From positions 1-31,030 of the forward strand of contig MU616938.1 in the NCBI GenBank assembly GCA_025201705.1: a DNA stretch of 31,030 bases, given 5' to 3'. The position numbers and the translations under genes are program-made. Positions 21,480 to 29,399 of this stretch are shown here, in pieces. This DNA comes from Dissophora ornata. Taxonomy: Eukaryota > Mortierellomycota > Mortierellomycetes > Mortierellales > Mortierellaceae. Every line of letters starts with the position of its first letter. Position 1 is the first letter of the stretch. The notes below the pieces were generated by a model. It was not told where the DNA came from, did not search any database, and saw nothing but the letters and a program-made list of their open reading frames with translations.

Positions 21480-21997
21480 AACCTTGAATATATTCTAGAA
21501 AGGTCGCGCGCACAAGAGCGGACAGGAAAAAGAAAAATAAAAAAAACGATACCATAATAATAAGCGTGAGAGCATGGGTGGACGTGAGAGGCCATGTTTT
21601 GTTTCGGCGACAGGAAAAAAATGTTTTTGGGTGTGATGGTTTACCCGCAGACAGATTCTCGTGGCAGAGCCGATGGACGTATTGTCGCCGCTGCGCATGT
21701 GCTGTACAGATGCGCACTCGGGTCGCACCACGCATGCATGGTGCACTGCTGGCGCGACTGGCACACAGGCCTCGAGGCCCAGAGGCTGGGGGAAGGACGC
21801 GCGTACTGCGCTGCGCGTCTGCAACGCGGGCGGAGGGAACCCTTCTGGCAGATCATGGCCAGACAAGCCCTTTTTTGCTATTTAGTTCTCTGCCGTTCTT
21901 TTCTGCTCTTCCATCTTCCCACTTCTCTTTGCTTTCTCATTCAACCTCATCCCTCCCACACATTCACCCATCCCTCCCAACTCAATCACCCAACACA
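21480..21997. other. Intergenic region upstream of aldo-keto reductase
   Basis: 518 bp holding the 3' end of the carboxylesterase transcript and the promoter and leader of the reductase. The leader at 21870-21997 is strongly CT-rich, then CA/CCC-rich, ending CACAATGG. Palindromes are present at 21725-21744 and 21768-21779. No gene is seen. Confidence 0.6.
21725..21744. promoter_or_regulatory. Near-perfect 20-bp palindrome centred on GCATGC
   Basis: Arms GCACCA and TGGTGC surround a GCATGC-type core; nine of ten base pairs match. It lies about 255-275 bp upstream of the reductase start codon. A perfect 12-bp palindrome, GGCCTCGAGGCC, follows at 21768-21779. A role as factor-binding sites is inference. 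Confidence 0.3.
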
Positions 21998-23345
21998 ATG
22001 GAGTACCGTTACCTCGGCAACAGTGGACTCATGGTCTCGTGTCTCTCCCTCGGCGGATGGGTTACCTATGGCAAGTCCGTTGTCTACGTGTGTCGTCAAT
22101 GCCATTGCGCAGTGTTTTTTTCCTACCCCAACTCCGGGTGATATTTTAACAGTTGCTTCCCAAATGCGATCGATCGTGTATCCGTAGGTGGTCAGGTTGG
22201 TCCGGAGGTTGCCCAACAGTGCATGAAGACCGCTTTTGATCTGGGCATCAACTTCTTTGACACTGCCGAGGTGAGTATCTACTTCCCTCTGACAGCCCCC
22301 CTCGCTTTACCCCTCCCCCAGAGCACCATACTCACTTTTTTCTTTCTCCGTGTTCCTACCGTTTCTGCAAATGCCACGCAGGTCTACTCGGGCGGACAGT
22401 GCGAGATCGACATGGGTGTGGCCATCCGCAAGTTTGGCTGGAAGCGCTCGGATCTCGTCATCTCCACAAAGCTCTTCTGGGGCGGCAAGGGACCCAACGA
22501 CCGCGGTCTTTCCAGGAAGCACATCATCGAGGGAACTGATGCCTGCTTGAAGCGCTTGCAGCTCGACTATGTCGATCTGTTGTATGCTCACAGACCCGAC
22601 CCCGATACTCCCATGGAGGAGACCGTTCGTGCCTTCAACCACATCATCAACCAGGGCAAGGCCTTTTACTGGGGAACCTCCGAATGGAGTCCCCAACAGA
22701 TCACCGAGGCTCACGCTGTTGCTCAACGCCTCAACTTGATTCCACCCTTGGTAAGCAAGGGGGTTAAACCTTTTAAAGTTTTGGGTTTTTGTTTTTTGAG
22801 AGTTCTGGTCCACCAAGTGTGCAAGTCTTACCAACGACCTTATCATGATATTCTTCCGATAGATGGAGCAACCCCAATACAACATGTTCCACCGCGATCG
22901 TATTGAGAAGGAGTACACCCCTCTGTTCAAGAACTTTGGCATGGGTTCTACGATTTGGTCGCCCCTCGCCTCGGGTCTCCTCTCGGGCAAGTACAACGAC
23001 GGCATTCCGTCTGACAGTCGTCTGGCCATCCAGGACAATGCCGTGATGAAGCGTCTCCGTGAAGGACTCGAGTCTGAGGATGGTCGCGTCAAGATCTCAA
23101 AGGTGGTCAAGTTGGGAGCGCTTGCCAAGGACCTGGGCTGCACAACTTCGCAGTTGGCGTTGGCCTGGTGCTTGAAGAACCCCAACGTCTCGTCGGTCAT
23201 CACTGGTGCTTCAAAGCCCTCGCAGATTGAGGAGAACGTCAAGGCGTTGCAGATTATGCCTCTGTTGACAGAGGAGGTCATGCAGAGCATCGAGGAGATC
23301 TTGCAGAACAAGCCTGCTCAGGACTACAACTTTAGATCTTCGTAA
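21998..23345 (+). CDS. Aldo-keto reductase, Kv-channel beta-subunit-like
   Basis: Four exons, 21998-22070, 22188-22270, 22382-22750 and 22863-23345, encode 335 residues. Catalytic tetrad of the superfamily: Asp49 (FFDTAE), Tyr54 (VYSGG), Lys82 (ISTKLFWGG) and His122 (LYAHRPD). [32 protein letters not shown] and the [13 protein letters not shown] cofactor segment match the AKR6/KCNAB branch. Animal Kv-beta proteins often have Asn in place of the tetrad His; this one keeps His, favouring an active NADPH-dependent enzyme. The first intron (22071-22187) begins with GC (GCAAGT...TAG) rather than GT; only this donor gives the conserved VTYGGQVG junction. The other two introns are GT-AG. Confidence 0.95.
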
Positions 23346-23638
23346 AAGAGAAAAATCAAAACAAAAAGAGTGGCTATGCAAATAAACATATCCTTTCTAC
23401 GACTGGATCCTAGACGCGAGGGGGGGCAGAAAAGGAGGGCGCGTCACACGCGGGGGGCGAAAGAAGGGGAAAAAAAGGGGCGGAGACCCAGGAAAACAAA
23501 GGATGATGGAAGGGATTGCGGTGGTAGACCCGCTCATTCTCATCTCTTTTTCGAATTCATCATCACTCGGGACATCTGATCCGCTACTCATTCCAAACCG
23601 CAAGAACACTCTGAGCAAAAAAAAAAAAAAGAAAGAAT
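23346..23638. other. Short intergenic promoter region of the p24 gene
   Basis: 293 bp between two same-strand genes. It includes a G/A-rich block (23415-23500) and an A14 run shortly before the ATG at 23639. Confidence 0.5.
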
Positions 23639-24425
23639 ATGATATCGAGTCGGACGGCGTCCGTGGCTATGCTGGCCATGGCCACACTAGTTTCCCTGTC
23701 GTTTTTTGCAAGGATCGTAGATGCAACCGCGCTGACATACAACGTCGGAGCGCACGAGAAGGCTTGCTTCTATGCCTGGGCTGATGTTCCCAAGAAGAAA
23801 ATCGCCTTTTACTTCGCCGTAAGTTCGTCTTGAACTATAAAAATCCTGATCCGAGAAGTAGAATGGATTTTATATTTTTGTGCAAAACGTCCACGGTGCC
23901 AACATGCCATTGTCATGTAATAAAAAATAAAAATAGGTTCAATCCGGAGGATCGTTCGACATCGATGTCGAGGTCAAGGATCCCAAACTCAAGCCGATCC
24001 TCACTCTCGAAAAGGAGCGCCAGGGCGATTACGTCTTTACTGCGAATGAGGCTGGCGAATACTCCTTTTGTTTCTCCAATGACATGTCGACCTTTGCAGA
24101 AAAGGTCGTTAATTTCGAGATCTCGGTCGAGCATGATAAACGGGCTGCGCAGGCCGATCAGAAGGAGAAGGGATCTGGCACACAAGCACGAGCAGAGGCC
24201 ATGGATGAGTCCTTGTTCAGGTTGACGGGCGAACTGGCGAGAGTTGATCGGATGCAAAAGTACTTTAGGACAAGAGAGAATCGAAGCTTTTCGACAGTGA
24301 TTTCGACAGAGAACAGGATCTTTTGGTTCTCGTTGACAGAGTCGGCGTTGATTGTTGCGATGGCTATAATGCAGGTCTACGTCGTGAGGACCTTCTTTAG
24401 TGGGTCGAGACGGTCGCACGTGTAA
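23639..24425 (+). CDS. p24 (emp24/gp25L/TMED) family cargo receptor
   Basis: Two exons, 23639-23818 and 23937-24425, around a 118-bp GTAAGT...TAG intron, encode 222 residues. Layout is that of the family: signal peptide about 1-29, GOLD domain from about residue 30 with paired cysteines Cys43 (EKACFYAW) and Cys105 (YSFCFSN), a coiled-coil segment (MDESLFRLTGELARVDRMQKY), one membrane span about 189-210, and a 12-residue cytosolic tail RTFFSGSRRSHV. The FF pair in the tail is the known COPII/COPI-binding feature; no KKXX ending is seen. These type I proteins cycle between ER and Golgi, selecting cargo for vesicles. The STFAEKVVNFEI segment suggests the gamma subfamily, with moderate confidence. 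Confidence 0.94.
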
Positions 24426-24473
24426 AGAGAATTTTAGACAAGCAGGTATTAGTAGCAATAATAAACGACACCG

Positions 24474-24489
24474 GACCACAATTGTGGTC
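24474..24489 (+). other. Palindrome / RNA hairpin after the p24 stop codon
   Basis: GACCACAATTGTGGTC is a perfect 16-bp palindrome about 50 bp past the p24 stop codon, just after AATAATAAAC. In the transcript it could fold as a 6-bp stem with an AAUU loop. It could belong to the 3' end signal; this is inference. Confidence 0.3.
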
Positions 24490-24562
24490 TACAATCGTGT
24501 CTACGATGAATGTTGTGTGCATCCCTGGCGTTCGTTCTCTGTGCGCACCATGCGAAATATAG

Positions 24563-24643
24563 GAAGCTGTGAACCCATCCCCTTGTCACACTCCAGAGGG
24601 GCTGGGCGAGAATCTCACCCAAACCCTTGAAGCTCCCTTCGTC
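24563..24643 (-). repeat. Dispersed short repeat, copy 1
   Basis: An 81-bp sequence starting GAAGCTGTGAACCCATCC and ending GAAGCTCCCTTCGTC. The reverse complement of 28499-28587 matches it throughout, except for a 4-versus-12-base difference after CCCATCCC. It contains a hairpin (GGGCGAG/CTCACCC, 7-bp stem including one G-T pair, 3-base loop). Immediately after it (24655-24691) a related imperfect hairpin CCAGCCCTCT...AGAGGGGCTGG occurs. It looks like a small mobile or structured-RNA-derived repeat; strand is arbitrary. Confidence 0.8.
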
Positions 24644-25012
24644 TAGGCTCGTTCCCAGCCCTCTCTAATTGTCAATGTAGAGGGGCTGGAAAAATTCGAT
24701 GGGTGGTCGGCAGGGATCTCAAAAACGAAATTATGTCGTGCATTTGAAGAAGGTTCATTCCGTACCTGCAAGCAACGCGGTGCATCAATTGCATTTATTC
24801 TTCATTACTCTTTCATCATGGACAATTGCTCATGAGCCTTTCCCTCGCCCTCTCTTCCTTCGAGCTTCACGACTTGCACGTTAAGGGGCTTTGACACCAA
24901 TGGTAAAATACAATAAATAACCCTAGCGAAAAGGCGCCAATACCAGTAGCACGCGCAATAAAACAATACAACATAACAATCTTTCAACAGAGGTCTCAAG
25001 AGGAGCTAATTG
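24644..25012. other. Intergenic stretch, possible relic
   Basis: No gene assigned. A minus-strand segment at 24805-24890 translates to a protein-like SKPLNVQVVKLEGREGEG, ending at a stop codon, and could be a further scrap of the decayed gene that ends at 25013. The rest is AT-rich and featureless. Confidence 0.3.
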
Positions 25013-26026
25013 TTAGGCTGCATTAATAACACACTCGCGGTACTTCCACAATGTCGAAGTTAGATCCTTGCCATTTACAAACCATGGCGTCCATAACTCT
25101 TTCGAGCAATCCTTGCTCCCGTCTCCTGTGAGATAGAAGATCCCCTTTGATAATGAAGTGGAGCATTCGCATTCTGATGCCGTGGATTTCTGAGATAGCA
25201 ACTCATCATCGTCCTGGGTACTCTTGTCGGCGGTGTCTCTTTCTGATGCCACGCCAGTGCCGGAAATCTCCTGCGATCCAAGTATGGGCTCACCACCAAC
25301 ATCAAATCTGGCGATCTGGCTTTCAGACCCTTCTGGCAATTGGTCAATGTCAAAAGCTGCTGGAGATGTAATGCTCTGCAATTCAGAATCTTGAGTGCCG
25401 CTATCATTCTCTTTCTGCTGCCTGGCACAAGACCCAGGGATGTATACCCTGGTCGTTATCCACTGTAACATGATCAGGATCGGCATTCTCCTTTCCGAGA
25501 ATCTTCTTTTTCTCCCGCTTGGCTCTCTTACTTCCGCCTAGGTTATAAGGACCGCTTGGTTAGCACTGCAGCGGAATCATCAATAATAAGCACGTATAAG
25601 CAGCCGGAACGATGCATTCACTCTCGTCATCTAAATTATGAATTGCGCCCAAGACATTGCGTTCGGCAGAGCGAATAGAGTGCTTGCGAATGTTGTTACG
25701 GGCAGTGTCCTCGACATCGCTGGCAGTTTCGGCATCATCCCGCTCCTGCCAGAAGGCTCCAAGACCATTATCGGGCGAATCCCATAATTGTCGCAAACGT
25801 TTGCCTTGGTCGGATAGAGCTGCTCTGGCGAGTCAAGAAGGATCTTCAGTGCGTTGTTCCAGTGACTGTGAAGTTTTTGTTTGTCCGAGGGTCTTGGGTC
25901 GAATATTTTGAAGTAGTCAATAGCTGAGTAAAGACGAGGAGCTGTCTGAACAAAATAAAAGGCATTATCCACAGATGCTGACGAGAACGGATGTGCTGTT
26001 TTGGCGTCCTTGACCTTTCTTGACAT
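25013..26026 (-). pseudogene. Decayed gene of unknown family
   Basis: Four successive coding-like segments read in one direction but are broken. Segment a (26026 to about 25795) starts MSRKVKDAKTAHPFSSASV and runs to LLDSPEQLYPTK. Segment b, in another frame (about 25800-25563), reads RQLWDSPDNGLGAFWQERDD, then ETASDVEDTARNNIRKHS. After an in-frame TAA (25562-25560), segment c continues in the same frame (GGSKRAKREKKKILGKEN, NDQGIHPWVLCQAAERE) to a TGA at 25406-25404. Segment d, in a third frame (about 25410-25013), runs NDSGTQDSELQS... to FYLTGDGSKDCSKELW and WFVNGKDLTSTLWKYR, then stops. At least two frameshifts and one stop lie between start and end, and I found no intron set that repairs them. 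The family is not recognised; polar acidic and basic stretches suggest a nuclear or mobile-element-associated protein, but that is a guess. Confidence 0.55.
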
Positions 26027-26716
26027 CGGTTCAATTTTTTTAATTTTTTTTGGGGGGCATTTTCCCAGTATAACAAGAAGAGAGCACACTCGAGAGAGTT
26101 GTGCCAGAGTCGAGGGCTTGGAAGAATAGTCGATATTTTAGTGGGCAAGGTCTAGCAGACGAATGTATCATTAAGAGAGAACACACAAGGACAATCAAAG
26201 CAGGTATATTGAGATGGACAGAACAGAAGAATGTCGACTATCAATCAAAAGCGAGAGAGGAAAACAAATTTTTTGTTTCAAATGGCTAAATCACGTTTTC
26301 AGGGGCAAACTCGCTTATTCTTATAGTATTCGCCAACACCAAACCTAGAGAATTAAGGTTTCATATTCATTAAGCATCAACGACGCTATACTCGCTCCAT
26401 CCCTCCATCCCTCCCTCCATCCCACTCTCTCGCTCCATCCCTCCCTCCCTCTCGCTCCATCCCCCCATCCCTCCCGCTCCATCCCTCCATCCTTCTCGCT
26501 CCATCGATCCATCCCTCCCTCCCACTCTCTCACTCCCTCCCTCTCTCTCGCTCCATCCCTCACTCTCTTGAAGAAAGAGAAGAAGTGAGCTGGGCAAATG
26601 TTTATCCAAGAATGATACAAAAGCGCTCGAAATTTGGTCCTCCGTTTTCTTCTCAACGACCTAAAGCACCTTCAACAACTCCAAATCTCAAAAACACGCA
26701 CATTTACATACGAACC
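26027..26716. other. Intergenic region before dienelactone hydrolase
   Basis: 690 bp with T-rich runs near 26034-26050, a CT-rich tandem tract (listed separately), and the leader of the hydrolase gene. No gene is seen. Confidence 0.5.
26395..26570. repeat. CTCCATCC-type pyrimidine tandem repeat
   Basis: Irregular tandem copies of CTCCATCC, CCTCCCTC and CACTCTCTCG units over about 175 bp, nearly pure pyrimidine apart from A and occasional G. It ends about 150 bp upstream of the hydrolase start codon, in the position where CT-rich promoter leaders occur at other genes here. Confidence 0.85.
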
Positions 26717-27490
26717 ATGACTCTCACAGACGCCTGCTGCAATACTGAAGCCACGAATGCTCAATGGCAAGCCAAGGGCGAAGACAAGGTCCTCTCCACC
26801 AAGATCGATGGACATGAGCGCAAGGTTTACAGGACCGGACCCAAGGATTCGAAGCGTGGAGTCATTGCTATTCATGACCCTCTGGGCCTCCATCCAACTA
26901 CCTTCCAAGTTTACGATCGCCTTGCGGTATCTAATGGTGGCTTCCAAGTTGCTGCGCCACACATGTTCAAGGATGGTCCCGTCCCTTCCTCCTTGCTCGG
27001 TGACCGTGCGGCTTTTTGGGCCTGGATTGGTGACAATGGCGATTTCAAGAAGAATCACTTCATGGAGCTCATCCTTGCGGCTGTCGAGGATCTGCGTGCG
27101 GATGGATGTACAACTTTCTCGATCTTTGGGCAGTGCTGGGGAGCTTACATTGCGATCCAGGCTGCATCGGAGGCAGGACAGCCCTTCTTGGCCACGGGTG
27201 GACCTCATCCTTCGTTCACGACCATCGAGGCTGTCAAGAATATCAAGTGTCCCTTGATCTTGCTTGCATCCAAGGATGAGGCTGACATGATCCCTATCAT
27301 CGAGTCAGTCATGCACAACAACTTCCCCGTCGAGTCCTTCCACAAACGTTTCGATACCGTCCCTCACGGCTGGTGCGGTAGCCGTGGTGACTGGTCTGAC
27401 CCTGAGCAGCTAAAGGCTGGATTGGAGGTGGTTGATCTTCTTGGACAGTACTTTGCCAAGGTCGCTGCCGTCGCCGAGAGCAAGCAGTAG
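26717..27490 (+). CDS. Dienelactone hydrolase family protein
   Basis: Single exon, 257 residues, close to the usual family length. Catalytic residues are visible: Cys140 in FGQCWGAY (the nucleophile elbow G-x-C-x-G), Asp187 in ASKDEAD and His217 in PHGWCGSRGDW. IAIHDPLGLHPTTFQVYDRLA near the N terminus fits the family's first strand and oxyanion region. Known members hydrolyse dienelactones in aromatic degradation; fungal relatives of this type (yeast YDL086W/AIM2-like) have unknown substrates. The frame is open upstream to 26585, but I start at 26717, where ACCATGAC gives a good context and conservation begins. It lies between a decayed gene and a truncated one, inside the inverted repeat pair, yet is itself intact. 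Confidence 0.92.
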   Translation: MTLTDACCNTEATNAQWQAKGEDKVLSTKIDGHERKVYRTGPKDSKRGVIAIHDPLGLHPTTFQVYDRLAVSNGGFQVAAPHMFKDGPVPSSLLGDRAAFWAWIGDNGDFKKNHFMELILAAVEDLRADGCTTFSIFGQCWGAYIAIQAASEAGQPFLATGGPHPSFTTIEAVKNIKCPLILLASKDEADMIPIIESVMHNNFPVESFHKRFDTVPHGWCGSRGDWSDPEQLKAGLEVVDLLGQYFAKVAAVAESKQ

Positions 27491-27494
27491 AGCC

Positions 27495-27734
27495 TTACAA
27501 AATATGTCGAGTATAGTTGGCACTAGTAGACACATGATTAAATATCAGTGATGTCGATAACGCGTTTGATAAATATTCATGCAAGTGAACAAAGCAATGT
27601 CGCTCTGAACGCTTGGCGATTTGAGGGTCTTTGTGGATGGAGTCTTGAGTTTGGATACGAGCGAGCTGTTCGGCCATTTGGGCCAACTGCTCACGTAGTG
27701 CAGAGACAATGTCATTGGTGTCGACTGTGGACAT
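27495..27734 (-). CDS. Small uncertain ORF with coiled-coil-like segment
   Basis: Starting from an ATG at 27734, the frame reads MSTVDTNDIVSALREQL, then AQMAEQLARIQTQDSIHKD: a heptad-like, helix-forming stretch followed by a basic segment, ending at 27495 (79 residues). It resembles the N terminus of retroelement gag proteins in style only. A second minus-strand frame upstream (28137-27886) contains a protein-like DLDSSSRKGISGTEGGRGQP. Neither is recognised; both may be relics or chance. Confidence 0.25.
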   Translation of the reverse strand: MSTVDTNDIVSALREQLAQMAEQLARIQTQDSIHKDPQIAKRSERHCFVHLHEYLSNALSTSLIFNHVSTSANYTRHIL

Positions 27735-28136
27735 GGGTGCTGGAAAGGAATATGTGAACTCTTTGCGTGCGGGTGTGTCCCTGGCGAAACAAAAGAAGAT
27801 AGTAGACACGAGCAGAATTTATTTTATTTATTTTTCTATAACACATGTATGGTCCTGGCCTGAAGGATAATACGTTGCAGCAAGATCAGATTATACAAGG
27901 AACGAAGATGCGACCCCAGGGGCGCCACGGCGCTGGTCTGGGATTGGTCTTTATCATGGGTTGGCCCCGACCACCCTCTGTGCCGGAAATGCCTTTCCTA
28001 GAACTGCTATCCAGGTCTCGCATGCTCTCAGCACGTCGCCTCCAGTCGCGTTTTGATTGCCCGTGACTTTGTAAAATAAAGAATAACACAAAAACCCAAC
28101 GAAAACTGAACACTTCTTGATTCAAGTTCCTGCACA

Positions 28137-28425
28137 ATGTTGGCGTCTAGACTGTTAAGAGTGTTAAGAGCTACATCGAATGCACCAAGGTTGCATGCAC
28201 AGCTACATTTACATGCGCCATTGACCGGTCTGTTCGCGGTGAACAAACCCACGGGTGTGACCTCGACCACGATTGTTGATCACCTTCAACATGTCTGTCA
28301 GCGGAATCGCGACAACTCTTTGGTCAAACGCGTTTTGGAGCTGGACAACTCTAAGCGCGCGAAACGTGGGCTGGTCAAGATTGGTCATGGTGGAACGCTG
28401 GACCCCATAGCACGGGGCATCGTTG
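28137..28425 (+). pseudogene. PUS4: 5' fragment of TruB/Pus4-type tRNA pseudouridine synthase
   Basis: 96 residues plus one base, then a GTGCGT donor-like site at 28426. GLFAVNKPTGVTS (motif I) and GHGGTLDPIARGIV (motif II, catalytic Asp89) identify the TruB family, which makes pseudouridine 55 in the tRNA T-loop. The N terminus MLASRLLRVLRATSN is Arg-rich and amphipathic like a mitochondrial presequence, in keeping with the dual location of yeast Pus4. The remaining two thirds of the enzyme (uridine-binding and PUA-like parts) are not found in the 970 bp before the next gene. A dispersed repeat starts 74 bp after the donor. Either the gene is truncated, or its intron is rearranged or mis-assembled. 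The open frame itself continues to 28556 through the putative intron and repeat, giving a meaningless tail. Confidence 0.75.
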
Positions 28426-28498
28426 GTGCGTATTTTCTGTTTCGTGCGACTGGAGCAACAGACGTTGTAGAGGCCCTTTATTCTTTTGGAAAAATGGT

Positions 28499-28587
28499 GA
28501 CGAAGGGAGCTTCAAGGGTTTGGGTGAGATTCTCGCCCAGCCCCTCTGGAGTGTGACTGCTCCAGAGTGGGATGGGTTCACAGCTTC
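28499..28587 (+). repeat. Dispersed short repeat, copy 2 (inverted)
   Basis: An 89-bp sequence whose reverse complement matches 24563-24643 throughout, except for an 8-base length difference. It contains two adjacent hairpins: GGGTGAG-ATT-CTCGCCC, and a perfect 8-bp stem CTCTGGAG/CTCCAGAG with an 8-base loop; the second is lost in copy 1. It lies directly behind the truncated pseudouridine synthase fragment. Confidence 0.8.
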
Positions 28588-29399
28588 GAAAAATAAAACA
28601 AGAAAACGTATAGTTAAAAGTAACGATCTTTTTACGACTCGTTCAAGTCATGGCAATAAGAAGGATGATAATGCGCCTTGATGAATAATCCGTTCCTCTA
28701 GGGCCCCCGTCCTTCTCGCTCATATATCGTGCAACACTTTGAGAGCAGACTAATAAAAGCGGATGTATCCCGCACAGCGTCGGATTCAAGTTCATCGCAG
28801 AGGCGTAGAGCAGAAGGACCACCTCATACACGTGGGTGTAGAACAACCCGACCAAGTCCAACGCGAAATGACATGGCATCGTTCCGCCGCGCTAATTAGT
28901 AATCATTTCTGTCTAGAGCTGGGCGTGAAATAGGAGTCTTTGATGTCTTGGCAGCCTGCGGTTCGCTGAGGGCGCACCGTCCCGGGAAACACCGGGGACA
29001 GACAGAATTCAGCTGCCTGCAGTTGCATTTGTCAGTCCCCGGCGGATGGATGCTTAATTTAAAATAGGTTTAAGAGCAACTCCTATTCGTCCAGAGGTTT
29101 GCTTCGCGCTATACACGTCCTATCCCTACCGTGTCACCGTGCAGTCTATCTTACCTTCATATTCGTTTGTCTTCATCGACATGGTATCGTTAATAGCGGA
29201 CCTGAGGGGCAGGGCTGCATCTACGGATGGCAACGTGCTCCTCTCAAGAGATGGATTATTCAGCATCGTTACAGTGAAATAGCCATGTCACATTTCGTAT
29301 ATAACTTGGAGCGCGTTCGCACAACATCTTAAGTCCCCATCATTCTTCCTCTTCATCCTCGTTATCCAGCTTCTGCTACTTTGCCGGTTTTTGCAAATC
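28588..29399. other. Intergenic region before old yellow enzyme gene
   Basis: About 810 bp. A minus-strand frame at 28879-28643 (starting MPCHFALDLVGLFYTHVYEV, 78 residues) and a plus-strand frame over the same DNA (RRIQVHRRGVEQKDHLIHVG) both look mildly coding-like, so a relic is possible; neither is recognised. No remaining part of the pseudouridine synthase was found. The last 100 bp are the CT-rich leader of the next gene. Confidence 0.35.

Noticed and set aside
21480..21998. Plus-strand frames of about 190 codons before the reductase start
   Set aside because: They run through intergenic and leader sequence and into reductase exon 1 in part; the composition is not protein-like and the conserved N terminus begins at 21998.
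25507..25562. A 56-bp intron that would remove the in-frame TAA of the decayed gene
   Set aside because: A donor-like GTGCTT, a CTAAC branch-like site and a CCTAG acceptor exist, but the joined frame meets another stop codon within three codons.
26585..26716. N-terminal extension of the dienelactone hydrolase
   Set aside because: The extra residues are basic, low-similarity leader translation; conservation and a good start context begin at 26717.
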